Part shown: one piece after another, positions 50,078 to 59,251 of the stretch
Layout of the letters: every line of letters starts with the position of its first letter
Position numbering within the stretch: position 1 is the first letter of the stretch
Origin: CAXMQZ01 sp963707075
GTDB taxonomy: Bacteria > Acidobacteriota > Thermoanaerobaculia > Multivoradales > JAHEKO01
Direction: 5' to 3'
Length of the DNA: 64,000 nucleotides
Assembly (NCBI GenBank): GCA_963707075.1
Contig: CAVPOX010000015.1
Span: forward strand, 372,001-436,000
Made by a program: the position numbers and the translations under genes
The notes under the pieces: model-generated
Database searches by the model: none
The model's input: the letters and a program-made list of their open reading frames with translations, nothing else
What the model was told of the DNA's origin: nothing

Positions 50078-50973
50078 AGGTCGGGTTCTCGGCCGGTGAT
50101 TCGGCGGAAGGCCTCGATGTAGCGATCCAAGGTTCCCTCGACCACTGCGGCAGGGAGCTCGGGTGGCGCGGACTCTCGATCCCAACCACAGCTGTCGAGC
50201 CAGTTCCGCACGAATTGCTTGTCGAACGAAACCGGTTCGGTGCCGGGCTTCCAGGCCGGAGTGTCCCAGAATCGGGAGGAGTCGGGTGTGAGCACCTCGT
50301 CGATCAGGATGACAGTTCCATCGTCGAGTTGCCCGAATTCGAACTTGGTGTCCGCCAGGATGATGTCTCTTCCGGCGGCGTGGGCTGCCCCGCGATTGTA
50401 AATCTCCAGCGTCATGGACCTGAGATGCTCAGCCAGGTCTTCACCGATAGCGTCGCTCATCACCTGGAAGCTGACATTCTCATCGTGTCCCGACTCGGCT
50501 TTGGTAGCTGGCGTGAAAATGGGTTCCGGCAATCGATCGGCTCTGACCAGACCCTCCGGAAGGCCGACGCCGCAAACGGATCTACTCTGCTGGTATTCAC
50601 GATAGCCGCTTCCAGCCAGGTAGCCCCGCGCAACGCACTCGAAGGGAATGACTGCGGCCTTCTTGACCAGGACAGCTCTGCCCGCGAGCGTGCCCAGACT
50701 GTCTGCCAGACTTTCAGGGAACTCCTCCACATCTGCGGTGAGGACGTGATTGGGTACGACATCACTGAACAGGTCGAACCAGTAGTTGCTCAGTTGCGTC
50801 AGGATCTTGCCCTTGCCAGGGATGCCTGGCTGCAGCACATGGTCGTAAGCCGATATTCGATCGCAGGCGACGAAGAGGAGACTGTCACCCAGATCGTAGA
50901 TGTCCCGGACCTTGCCACGTCGAGGAGCCGGGAGTCCGTCGATGTCCGTTTGCCAAACAGTGCTGCTGCTCAT
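50074..50973 (-). CDS. purC: Phosphoribosylaminoimidazole-succinocarboxamide synthase
   Basis: This 299-residue enzyme joins aspartate to CAIR in purine synthesis. It begins GKVRDIYDLGDSLLFVACDRISAYDHV, the SAICAR synthetase opening, and carries ECVARGYLAGSGYREYQ and ILADTKFEFGQLDDG. The length (about 300) is that of the longer yeast-like form rather than the 235-residue E. coli type. The start at 50973 follows AAGGAGA. No other purine gene lies in the window. Confidence 0.96.
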   Translation of the reverse strand: MSSSTVWQTDIDGLPAPRRGKVRDIYDLGDSLLFVACDRISAYDHVLQPGIPGKGKILTQLSNYWFDLFSDVVPNHVLTADVEEFPESLADSLGTLAGRAVLVKKAAVIPFECVARGYLAGSGYREYQQSRSVCGVGLPEGLVRADRLPEPIFTPATKAESGHDENVSFQVMSDAIGEDLAEHLRSMTLEIYNRGAAHAAGRDIILADTKFEFGQLDDGTVILIDEVLTPDSSRFWDTPAWKPGTEPVSFDKQFVRNWLDSCGWDRESAPPELPAAVVEGTLDRYIEAFRRITGREPDL

Positions 50974-51015
50974 ACTGAGGTCTCCTTCTGAAGTTGTCAG
51001 AACGTTACAGGTGAT

Positions 51016-53043
51016 CTAACCAGCGGACGAGGTGGGCGCTCTCTGGGTCTCGGCAAACTCACGGTCGAGGGTGACGAGCAACCTCCCCCTGGCTACGCTC
51101 GGTAGGGGTTGGTCCCGCCAGACTTCGCCATCGACGATCTCGTATACCGGTACCTTGGCGAGGCCCTTGAGACTGGCATGCCCGAGCTTTCGCAGTCCGA
51201 TGAGAAACTGGTTGGCCGCCTCCCCCAGCGTCAAGACGAGGTAGCCGCGATTCCCATCGCGAGCGCTCGCGACATCCATTACCGATCCTTCGCGCTCCAG
51301 CTGCTGGATGAACTGCTGAGTGGCCACAATACCTTCGTTGATCAGGGTTCCGTTGGGATTGATGTAGCAGTAGAAGTGCCGGGACTCTTCGATCTTGTCG
51401 ACGAGGTCTACATTCTGCCGCAGTGCTGGTGCAAAGAAGGACTCGACCTCGGCGGCCGGGTAACCGAGGCCGATCAAGAGATTCTTGATCTCATCGATCT
51501 CACGCATCGTTTTACCGGTCACCAACCGGGACAGCTCGACGATTCCATGACCGAAGAACTCGTAGCGGCGGGGCGCACCCGAGGTCCCCTCTTCGATCGG
51601 AAGGAGACGATACTCTCCGTAGTTGAGGGCGATTCGCATGCCGCGGTCGAAAGGAAAGCCCTCTTTCAGGGCTCGCGAGTAGTAACGCTGTAGCTCGATG
51701 GCCAGGTTGAGCAGCCGTGACGGATGTCGACCAGAGTACAGGGCACCATCCCCGAGGTACTTCTCGAGCTGCAGGCGCCTGGAACGTGCCATCTGATTGA
51801 CCCATCTCTGGAAACGAAAGATGCTGCGATACGAAGTGTCCTGATCGTCGCTGCCGGAACGCCCCAGGTACGAGACGATGGCCGAGAAGTCCGTGATGTC
51901 GTAGATCAGACCGCAACGTCGAACCAGAGGGTCGATGACCCAGGTGGTCATGAAGTCGAGTGGCCGAGTGCTCGTGGACAGGGTCACCGTTCGGGTGGCC
52001 ATGCCGGAACCGGGAATGTGGGGTGCCTGGCAGGTCATGGCTCCCATACGCTCGCGGACCGGCAGCACCATACGCCGCAGCGAGAGCAGGACCTCGAACT
52101 CCTTCAGCTTGATCAACAGGCTCTCCCAGGTCGTGACTTGCCGAGGGTCGAGGAGAGCACGCTGATCGTACTCGCGAGACTCGGAGAGCATGCGGACGAA
52201 GCCGGGCCGCCTGAAGAGGTTCCTGGCCGTGATGTCCTGTCCGGCCAGCAGGAGATGCTCGGCGGTGCTGCGCAACTCCCTGTCGGCTCTCAGCTGTTCG
52301 GTCAACCAGCTCTCCAGACGGTTCAGACGTCCGCGAAAGTCTTTTCCGTCGACATGCAGAAAGCCCCGGAAGTAGCCATCCAGCTCGCTCAGGTCGAAAC
52401 TGACGTGGTCCTCGGTAAGAATCAGGACGTTGTCCCGCATACGCGAGAGGAGGGTAGGGAAAAGGTTTTGTTCCTGCTCCTCTGCCTCCTCTGCGACTCG
52501 GTGAGCCACGTCGTAGGTCACCGCGAGCACGCGATCGAGGAAACGGTTGTAAACCCTGTAGCGGATCAGGTTGCCCTGGGACCGGCCAATCTCCAGATCG
52601 AGACGACGGATCCGGCGCGGCATCTCCTTGAAAAGCCTCGATACGGCGATCGAATGGTAGAGCCAGAAGATGCTGGGAAGCTGCCGGCCAAAACTCGAAC
52701 GTACTGAATTCTCGGTGCTGCGCTCGAGTTGGAGCTTGTAGCGCTCCCATGAAGAATCGAGACGCTTGGGGTCACCCACGGTTCGTTTGGCGACGGCGAC
52801 CTGCTGCTCGATCTCGGCTTGAAGATATCCCTCGAGCGACTCGCGGAGCGCGATGCTGTTGTCGCTCATGAGGACGGCGAAGCCCATCAATGGCGTGGCT
52901 TCCTCGGAGTCGAGAAAGATGCGCTGTGGGTTGGGCAGCACGGCCTCGGCGTCGGGTACGGCGAGTCGCAGGTCCTCTGGGGTACGCTGGAAGAAGTTGA
53001 AGGTTCCCGGGAAGAGGCGCTGGATTGAGATGGGATCGATCAT
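51016..53043 (-). CDS. Divergent class III nucleotidyl cyclase-like protein with large N-terminal domain
   Basis: This 675-residue protein has no membrane segment. About 370 N-terminal residues, largely helical and Arg/Glu-rich, match nothing I recognise. From residue 377 it follows a class III cyclase plan: YDITDFS with Asp382 and Asp385, LEKYLGDGALY with Lys428 and Asp432, RIALNYGEY, and EFFGHGIVELSRLV. Both metal-binding Asp positions and the purine-contacting Lys are kept, but the usual VN.A.R stretch reads IVELSR, so the ribose-binding Asn is Glu. It may make an unusual cyclic nucleotide, or be a catalytically dead sensor. It stands alone between purC and pepA. Confidence 0.65.
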   Translation of the reverse strand: MIDPISIQRLFPGTFNFFQRTPEDLRLAVPDAEAVLPNPQRIFLDSEEATPLMGFAVLMSDNSIALRESLEGYLQAEIEQQVAVAKRTVGDPKRLDSSWERYKLQLERSTENSVRSSFGRQLPSIFWLYHSIAVSRLFKEMPRRIRRLDLEIGRSQGNLIRYRVYNRFLDRVLAVTYDVAHRVAEEAEEQEQNLFPTLLSRMRDNVLILTEDHVSFDLSELDGYFRGFLHVDGKDFRGRLNRLESWLTEQLRADRELRSTAEHLLLAGQDITARNLFRRPGFVRMLSESREYDQRALLDPRQVTTWESLLIKLKEFEVLLSLRRMVLPVRERMGAMTCQAPHIPGSGMATRTVTLSTSTRPLDFMTTWVIDPLVRRCGLIYDITDFSAIVSYLGRSGSDDQDTSYRSIFRFQRWVNQMARSRRLQLEKYLGDGALYSGRHPSRLLNLAIELQRYYSRALKEGFPFDRGMRIALNYGEYRLLPIEEGTSGAPRRYEFFGHGIVELSRLVTGKTMREIDEIKNLLIGLGYPAAEVESFFAPALRQNVDLVDKIEESRHFYCYINPNGTLINEGIVATQQFIQQLEREGSVMDVASARDGNRGYLVLTLGEAANQFLIGLRKLGHASLKGLAKVPVYEIVDGEVWRDQPLPSVARGRLLVTLDREFAETQRAPTSSAG

Positions 53044-53137
53044 TGGCGAGGCGCTCGGGGCACAATGCTACCAGTGTCAGGGAGGGATTTCGGGCTAGAA
53101 TCGATCACCGCCGGGTGAGTAATGAAAGGGGGCCCTC

Positions 53138-54598
53138 TTGGCACAACCAAGCGTGAATCTGATCGATGGCGAACGTTTGACCGGAGAAGTGTTGATCATG
53201 TCCTGTTTCGAGAAGGCTGCTCCCGAAGCGGGACGCTACGCCAAGCGTCTCGAGGTGGCGCTGAACCGCATTGGTGAACAGGCAGGATGGAAAGCTCGCG
53301 AGGATCAGGTCGTCCGGACCGTAACCGGTGGTCGTCCGCCGATGCTCGTGGAGGTTCATGGTTTGGGTAGGCGAAATCGACTCGATGCGCGCCGGTTGGC
53401 GGCCTGGGTGGATCGGGTGCTCGAAACATCCGCAGAAGAAGGCCGCCGCGAGATCACCCTGGTGCTTCCAGATGTCCCGGCTACCCGAGGTGACCGGGCA
53501 AGGCGGGTGCTTCTACAGTTGTTCCAGTCGGGGTATCGTTTTGCGCAGTACAAAAGACGCAACAACCGACCGGCCTTGCGCCGTATCCATCTCCTTCCCC
53601 CGGCGCGAGAGAGTGAGGCCTACGAGGAGGCGCTGATTCAGGCGAGACGAACCTCGGAGGCCGTAGCCTGGTCGCGAACCTTGGGCAACACCCCACCCAA
53701 CGATGCCAACCCGATCTGGATGGCAGAGCAGGCAGTGAGACTGGCCAGCGAATATCAGATGGACTCGCAGGTTCTGGAGCCCGCCGAGATGGCAGAGCGG
53801 GGCATGGGGGGAATTCTCGCGGTGGGAGGCGGTTCAGCGAATCCTCCGCGCCTGGTCCGCCTGGAATGGGGAGAGGGCGACGAGGTCATTTCCTTTGTGG
53901 GTAAGGGGGTGACCTTCGACACCGGAGGTATATCGATCAAACCATCGGCGGCGATGGAGGAAATGAAATACGACAAGTGCGGCGCATGTGCCGTCCTGGG
54001 ACTGTCGCGGGCGATCGCGGCGCTGCGGCTGCCCGGTCGATTTCGAGCCTACCTGCCGTTAGTCGAGAACATGCCTGGCGGTGCCTCCTACCGGCCTGGA
54101 GATATTGTCAAGTGTTTCAATGGCAAGACGGTCGAGATCATCAACACCGATGCCGAGGGGAGGATGATTCTGGCCGATGCGATGGCTTGGGCCGCTGCTG
54201 AGAAGCCCACCACACTCATCGAGTTTTCGACGCTCACCGGCGCCTCGGTTGTCGCTCTCGGTGAGGAGGGAGCGGCTCTCTACACCCCGGACGACTCACT
54301 GGCTGAAGAGCTTGTCAGGGCGAGCGAAGCTTCGGGCGAGCGCTTGTGGCGGATGCCACTTTGGAGAGAGTTCTCGGAGGAGATGAAGGGAGTGCATGGG
54401 GATCTGAGGAACCTCGGCGGTCGCTGGGGAGGAGCCAACCAGGCTGCGGCATTTCTGGGAAATTTCGTCGGCAGAACTCGACGCTGGGCGCATCTGGATA
54501 TCGCCGGTACCGCCTACAAGGCATCTCAGGAACAGAAGGTCTCGGGTGCGACGGGTTTCGGCGTCGCCCTTGTCATTGAATGGCTTCTGGCGCGTTAG
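53138..54598 (+). CDS. pepA: Leucyl aminopeptidase (M17 family)
   Basis: This 486-residue dinuclear metallopeptidase removes N-terminal amino acids from peptides. The catalytic domain has FVGKGVTFDTGGISIKPS, YDKCGACAVLG and NTDAEGRMILADAMAWA, with the metal ligands and bicarbonate-binding Arg intact. The start is TTG at 53138, preceded by AAAGGGGG. The two Opp/Dpp-type ATPase genes follow, so peptide uptake and hydrolysis may be linked. Confidence 0.93.
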   Translation: MAQPSVNLIDGERLTGEVLIMSCFEKAAPEAGRYAKRLEVALNRIGEQAGWKAREDQVVRTVTGGRPPMLVEVHGLGRRNRLDARRLAAWVDRVLETSAEEGRREITLVLPDVPATRGDRARRVLLQLFQSGYRFAQYKRRNNRPALRRIHLLPPARESEAYEEALIQARRTSEAVAWSRTLGNTPPNDANPIWMAEQAVRLASEYQMDSQVLEPAEMAERGMGGILAVGGGSANPPRLVRLEWGEGDEVISFVGKGVTFDTGGISIKPSAAMEEMKYDKCGACAVLGLSRAIAALRLPGRFRAYLPLVENMPGGASYRPGDIVKCFNGKTVEIINTDAEGRMILADAMAWAAAEKPTTLIEFSTLTGASVVALGEEGAALYTPDDSLAEELVRASEASGERLWRMPLWREFSEEMKGVHGDLRNLGGRWGGANQAAAFLGNFVGRTRRWAHLDIAGTAYKASQEQKVSGATGFGVALVIEWLLAR

Positions 54599-54623
54599 GA
54601 TCCCTCGACATTTCGAGACCTTG

Positions 54624-55616
54624 ATGTTTCCTTTGCTCGCTGTATGCAACCTGTCGGTGACAGTGCAACTCGATGCGGTTGCTGTCGAGCTGATTCGCGA
54701 CGTGAGCTTCGTTGCCGAGCGTGGGGAGCTCGTTGGGCTGGTCGGTGAATCGGGCTCGGGCAAGAGCCTCACTGCCCTGACGATACTGGGGCTTTTGCCG
54801 GCCCGGTGTCGCGTCACTTCAGGCCGGGTCGAGCTGGCCGGTGACAACCTCCTGGCACTCTCCGACCGGCGTAAGCGAGATGCGAGAGGGGGTAGGGTGG
54901 GGATGGTGTTTCAGGAGCCGATGACAGCGTTGAATCCGACGCTGAAGGTGGGGTACCAGATCGCCGAGACCGTCAGCGCGCATCGCGGAGTCGATCGCCA
55001 TTCGGCCTGGCAGGAGGCTGGACGTCTGCTCGATCTGGTGGCCCTGCCGGGCGCCGGTGACAAGCTCCACGCCTATCCGCATCAGCTCTCAGGCGGGCAA
55101 AGGCAGCGTGTGATGATTGCCCTCGCCCTGGCGGGAGAACCCGAGGTGCTCATCGCCGACGAACCCACCTCGGCACTCGACGTCACCGTGCAGGCGCAGA
55201 TCCTCGAGCTGCTGGACAGGCTCGCCACCGAACTGGGCCTTGCCATCCTCTTGATCACTCATGACCTCGGGGTAGTGGCCGAGGTCTGTCAAAGGGTCAT
55301 GGTGATGTATGCCGGTGAGCTGGTCGAACAATCCGATGTCATCCAGCTGTTCGCATCTCCTGCGCATCCCTATACCCGGGCGCTGTTGGCGACCTTGCCA
55401 GCGACTGGGCTCCTGCCCGGCCTAGGAGAGTTGCCGAGCTTGGCGGGGACGCCGCCCGAGCCCGGCTGTCTGCCGACTGGCTGCGCTTTTCATCCTCGAT
55501 GTCAGGAGGCACTGCCTCCTTGTCTCGAGACTTCGCCATTACCCGTTCGGCTCAGTACCGGTCAGTGGGCCCGGTGCTGGCTGCATGCCGATCCGGCTGT
55601 GCAGGAGCGCGGCTGA
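54624..55616 (+). CDS. Oligopeptide/dipeptide ABC transporter ATP-binding protein (OppD/DppD-like)
   Basis: This 330-residue ATPase has Walker A GESGSGKSL, the signature LSGGQRQRVMIALAL, Walker B VLIADEPTSALD and the peptide-transporter C-terminal block GCAFHPRCQEALPPCLE with its clustered cysteines. ATG at 54624 lies 25 bases after the aminopeptidase gene; an earlier in-frame start at 54546 overlaps it. The gene overlaps the following OppF-like gene by one base. No permease or substrate-binding protein gene is adjacent, so the ATPases must work with membrane subunits encoded elsewhere. Confidence 0.93.
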   Translation: MFPLLAVCNLSVTVQLDAVAVELIRDVSFVAERGELVGLVGESGSGKSLTALTILGLLPARCRVTSGRVELAGDNLLALSDRRKRDARGGRVGMVFQEPMTALNPTLKVGYQIAETVSAHRGVDRHSAWQEAGRLLDLVALPGAGDKLHAYPHQLSGGQRQRVMIALALAGEPEVLIADEPTSALDVTVQAQILELLDRLATELGLAILLITHDLGVVAEVCQRVMVMYAGELVEQSDVIQLFASPAHPYTRALLATLPATGLLPGLGELPSLAGTPPEPGCLPTGCAFHPRCQEALPPCLETSPLPVRLSTGQWARCWLHADPAVQERG

Positions 55617-56626
55617 TGAGGCCGCTCCTCGAGGTGCGGGGGCTGACCAAGACCTACCCGGTTCAACGCGGGCTCTTGTTTCGGGGCGACCGCGAGGTCG
55701 AGGTGCTCGACGACGTGAGCCTGAGCATCGCGCCGGGAGAGATCTTCGCGGTTGTCGGAGAGTCTGGAGGAGGCAAGACCACCCTGGCGCGATGTGTCCT
55801 CAGGCTGATCGAGCCGTCCGGCGGCCAGATTCTTTTCGATGGCACCGATCTGTTGTCACTCTCGCAGGCCGAGCTCAGGAGACGTCGAAGAGATTTCCAG
55901 ATGGTGTTTCAGGACCCCTCGAGCTCTCTCAATCCCCGGATGTCGATCGGTCGGATCCTGTGCGAGCCCCTCGAGATTCATCAACTGGTGCCGGAGGGCC
56001 AGCGCCAGGAGCACGTCGTTGGATTGTTGAACCGAGTGGGCTTGCCTACAGACGCGGCGGGTCGATATCCACATGAGTTTTCCGGCGGGCAACGTCAGCG
56101 GGTCGGAATCGCCAGGGCACTGGCGGCCCAACCAAGACTCCTGGTCGCTGACGAGCCGGTATCGGCTCTCGATGTGTCGGTCAGAGCGGAGATCCTCAAT
56201 CTCTTGTCGACTCAATGTCGCGAAAAGACCTTGGCGATCCTGCTGATAGCCCACGATCTTGGCATGGTGCAACGAGTCTCCCAGCGCGTGGCGGTGCTCT
56301 ACCTCGGTCAAATAGTTGAACTGGCTGCCACACGAGAACTGTTCCGGAAGGCGAAGCACCCGTACACGGTGACGCTGATGGCTTCGGCTCCGACCGCCGA
56401 TCCAACCCGCAGACGTTCTAGAATCGCCCTTTCGGGCGAGCTGTCGAGCGTGACGGATGCGCCGAAGGGATGCAGGTTCCATCCACGATGTCCGATCGCA
56501 GAAGAGCGTTGTCGCGACGAGGAGCCGGTATTGACCGAGGTGGCTCCTGGCCATCTGGTGGCCTGTCATCTGCCTGGCGAGTTGGCGCTCGAGGGCGTCA
56601 TGAGGGTAGACCATGGAACTTTCTGA
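55616..56626 (+). CDS. Oligopeptide/dipeptide ABC transporter ATP-binding protein (OppF/DppF-like)
   Basis: This 336-residue ATPase has Walker A GESGGGKTT, the signature FSGGQRQRVGIARAL, Walker B LLVADEPVSALD and the peptide-family tail GCRFHPRCPIAEERC. The start ATG overlaps the previous stop (TGATG), showing translational coupling. It would form a heterodimer with the OppD-like protein. The 103 bases after it contain no clear terminator before the TolC-like gene. Confidence 0.93.
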   Translation: MRPLLEVRGLTKTYPVQRGLLFRGDREVEVLDDVSLSIAPGEIFAVVGESGGGKTTLARCVLRLIEPSGGQILFDGTDLLSLSQAELRRRRRDFQMVFQDPSSSLNPRMSIGRILCEPLEIHQLVPEGQRQEHVVGLLNRVGLPTDAAGRYPHEFSGGQRQRVGIARALAAQPRLLVADEPVSALDVSVRAEILNLLSTQCREKTLAILLIAHDLGMVQRVSQRVAVLYLGQIVELAATRELFRKAKHPYTVTLMASAPTADPTRRRSRIALSGELSSVTDAPKGCRFHPRCPIAEERCRDEEPVLTEVAPGHLVACHLPGELALEGVMRVDHGTF

Positions 56627-56729
56627 GCCCGTGAACGTAAAAACGAACAATGGCTGTTTGACGCGGCGGTAAGCTTCAGCATGAAGAGTGCGCGTTACCA
56701 AACTGGATTCTGTGGTGAGGGAGACATAG

Positions 56730-58421
56730 ATGAAAACTAGACGATTTCGTTCATCAACCGCCAGCCTGGAGGGCGACCCGTCGATGCACCGGGCTATCTT
56801 GGCGTGGATGATTCTGCTACTGGCCTGCCTGCTGACGACGGGGCCAGCACGGAGTGAGCCCATCCAGGTCAGCACGGAGCAGCCAGATCTGACAGTCAGG
56901 CCTGCGCTGCAAATCGAAGGAGGGGAACTTCTCCTGTCGCTGCCTGAAGCGATCAGTATTGCTCTGGAACGGAACCTGTCGTTGGTCATCGAGCGCTACT
57001 TCACCGAGGAGGCCGACCTCGCCATTACTCAGAATGTGGGCATTTACGATGTTTTTGCACAGTTCGACTTGGCGACCCTCGAAGAGACCTCCCCTGCAGC
57101 GACCAATCTGGATGGCGCCGAGATTCAGCAGTTCGCTCAGGAAAATGCGGACCTCCGCGTGAGTCAGTTGGTGCCGACTGGTGGGACAGTCCGATTGGAT
57201 TGGCTAAATCGACAACAGGACACCAACTCGACATTTGCCACCCTGAACCCGAACGTTCGCGTCGATATGGACGTCCACTTCGTGCAACCTCTGCTGAGAA
57301 ACCTCGGCCGCCTGGCCACCGATCGAAACATCCGCATTGCGCGCACCAACCAGGCGATCAGTCTCGAGAACTTCGAGCTCCAGGTGACCGCGGTGATTCT
57401 CATGGTGGAGAGGGCTTACTGGGATCTGGCAGAGGCGATCGCTCAGTTGGAGGTCGCCGAACAGAGCCTCGATCTCGCTAGGCAACTTCAGGACCAGAAT
57501 AGAATTCGGGTGGAAGTCGGCACCCTTGCTCCGCTGGAGTTGGTACAAAGCGAGGCCGGAGTCGCCCAGCGCGAAGTTGACATCATCCGCGCCCGGGCGG
57601 CGGTGGGGGATCGTGGGGATGTGTTGCGCCAGTTGCTCAACATCAAGCGAGACGACGATTTGTGGGAGATTCCCGTCAACCCGACGAGCGATCCTTTCCT
57701 GGATCCGTTCGAAGTGGATATGGATGAAGCTATCTCAACCGCCCTGGCAAACAGGCCGGAGTTGCGCCGCAAGGAGCTCGACTTGCAGAACCGAGAGCTC
57801 GACGTTCGTTACTTCAAGAATCAGAAGAAGCCACGTCTCGATTTCGTTGGCACCTACGGGTACAACGGGTTGGGCGGAGACGTCATAATCCGTGAGGGCA
57901 TTGGAGGAGATCCGATCGACATCATTCCAGGCGGCTATAGCGACGCTATCGATCAGATCAAGGATCTGGATTTCGAAGGCTGGCGGGCAGCTCTGGCATT
58001 CGCCTATCCAATCCAGAACAGGGCGGCAAAGGCTCAAAGCGCCATAGCGGAGGTCAACTACGAGCGGGGTCAGACCGAGTACGAGGACCTGGAGCTTTCA
58101 GTGGTTACCGAGGTTCGCCGTGTCGCCAGAGCCCTCGAGGCCGCAGCCGAGTCGGTCGAATCAGCAGATGTCAATCGGCGATTACAGGAGAGGAATTACG
58201 AAGCCGAGCAGAAGCGATACGACAACGGGATGTCGACCAGCTTTCAGGTGTTGAGAATCCAGGACGATCTGACATTGGCCCGCAGTCAGTATGTGGCGGC
58301 GGTAGCAGCCTACAGGCGTGCGTTGGCTCTGTACTATCAATCACTGGGCACACTCATTCCCGTCAGTAACGTGGATATCGTCGAGACGAGCGCGGATCGG
58401 GAACTGGACGCAACCAACTAG
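56730..58421 (+). CDS. TolC-family outer-membrane efflux protein
   Basis: This 563-residue protein has a signal peptide (ILAWMILLLACLLTTGPARSE) and two TolC-type repeats of long helices and beta strands. One runs through LSLPEAISIALERNLSLVIE, the other through DEAISTALANRPELRRKELDLQNRELDV, followed by the YDNGMSTSFQVLRIQDDL tail segment. The start at 56730 has GGGAGA upstream. It could serve the efflux pump at 628, 55 kb away, or another pump, since no pump gene adjoins it. Its stop shares CTAG with the convergent methyltransferase gene. Confidence 0.92.
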   Translation: MKTRRFRSSTASLEGDPSMHRAILAWMILLLACLLTTGPARSEPIQVSTEQPDLTVRPALQIEGGELLLSLPEAISIALERNLSLVIERYFTEEADLAITQNVGIYDVFAQFDLATLEETSPAATNLDGAEIQQFAQENADLRVSQLVPTGGTVRLDWLNRQQDTNSTFATLNPNVRVDMDVHFVQPLLRNLGRLATDRNIRIARTNQAISLENFELQVTAVILMVERAYWDLAEAIAQLEVAEQSLDLARQLQDQNRIRVEVGTLAPLELVQSEAGVAQREVDIIRARAAVGDRGDVLRQLLNIKRDDDLWEIPVNPTSDPFLDPFEVDMDEAISTALANRPELRRKELDLQNRELDVRYFKNQKKPRLDFVGTYGYNGLGGDVIIREGIGGDPIDIIPGGYSDAIDQIKDLDFEGWRAALAFAYPIQNRAAKAQSAIAEVNYERGQTEYEDLELSVVTEVRRVARALEAAAESVESADVNRRLQERNYEAEQKRYDNGMSTSFQVLRIQDDLTLARSQYVAAVAAYRRALALYYQSLGTLIPVSNVDIVETSADRELDATN

Positions 58422-59251
58422 ATCTCTGGCCGAACGCCAACCGTCGCCAGCAGGTATCCGTGGCGATGGAGCTTCGGAAATCGGCGGGCAAGTCGGCCGA
58501 AAAGAGATGAGAGGCCACCGGTGAGGCGGCTCGCCGGTGGCCACCATGTATGGCAGGCCAGGTCCAGAATCCGCAGCCCGCCAGGGATGAAGAGAATGCC
58601 ATCCTCGGCAATGACCTCGAATCCGGCCTGCTCCAGCATCTCACGGAACCTGGGCCGCGAATAAGACTTCTCGAGGCCATAGCCGTAGAGTCCCAACCTG
58701 TACATGACGGCCACCATCAACGGACGCAAGAAGGGATCTCGCCGGTTGGGAACACCAATGACGGCTCGGCCCCCGGGTCTCAGAACCCGGTAGATCTCAC
58801 TGATTGCCTGCTCGGTTTCGTCGAAATGCTCTACCGTCCCCATGGAATAGATGGCATCGAACGAGGCGTCAGGGAATGGAAGATGTCGAATGTCCGCGAC
58901 CGGCGCCCGCAGAAGCCGCTCACCGAAACCAGCGTGGGCCTGCTTCACAATGGGCAAAGAGATATCCGCGCCGTGGCAGATGGCACCTTGCTGCGCGGCC
59001 CAGCACAGGATGCGGGTGTTCTTGACCTCGTCCCAGAGGTCCGTCTTGAAGACGCGTTTACCTTCGAGGGGTGCCAGGTAGGTGGAAAACAGGCGCTGCT
59101 CATCCAGCAAATAGTCGGCTGTCGATCGAGCCCCCCCGAGGTCGGGGAAGTCCTCACCAACAGCGTCCCAGAAACTCTTGTAGGCCTTCTCCGGGGCCGT
59201 TGGTGGAGGTCTCAAGGCCTCCCCGAGGTCTGAACTCCTCGGTTCAGCCAT
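58418..59251 (-). CDS. Class I SAM-dependent methyltransferase
   Basis: This 277-residue protein has a methyltransferase core in which the usual GxGxG of motif I is replaced (LCWAAQQGAICHGADIS). Later motifs are clear: LPFPDASFDAIYSMGTVEHFD and EIYRVLRPGGRAVIGVPN. The final 60 residues (ILFIPGGLRILDLACHTWWPP) may form an amphipathic membrane contact. The start at ATG 59251 overlaps the exosortase gene by 8 bases. With the exosortase and ParA-like genes it forms a coupled trio; the methyl acceptor is unknown. Confidence 0.85.
   Translation of the reverse strand: MAEPRSSDLGEALRPPPTAPEKAYKSFWDAVGEDFPDLGGARSTADYLLDEQRLFSTYLAPLEGKRVFKTDLWDEVKNTRILCWAAQQGAICHGADISLPIVKQAHAGFGERLLRAPVADIRHLPFPDASFDAIYSMGTVEHFDETEQAISEIYRVLRPGGRAVIGVPNRRDPFLRPLMVAVMYRLGLYGYGLEKSYSRPRFREMLEQAGFEVIAEDGILFIPGGLRILDLACHTWWPPASRLTGGLSSLFGRLARRFPKLHRHGYLLATVGVRPEI

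Noticed and set aside
51512..52750. 412-codon minus-strand frame inside the cyclase-like gene
   Set aside because: It is out of frame with the cyclase-like protein on the same strand, and its translation is Arg/Pro/Ser-rich without motifs.
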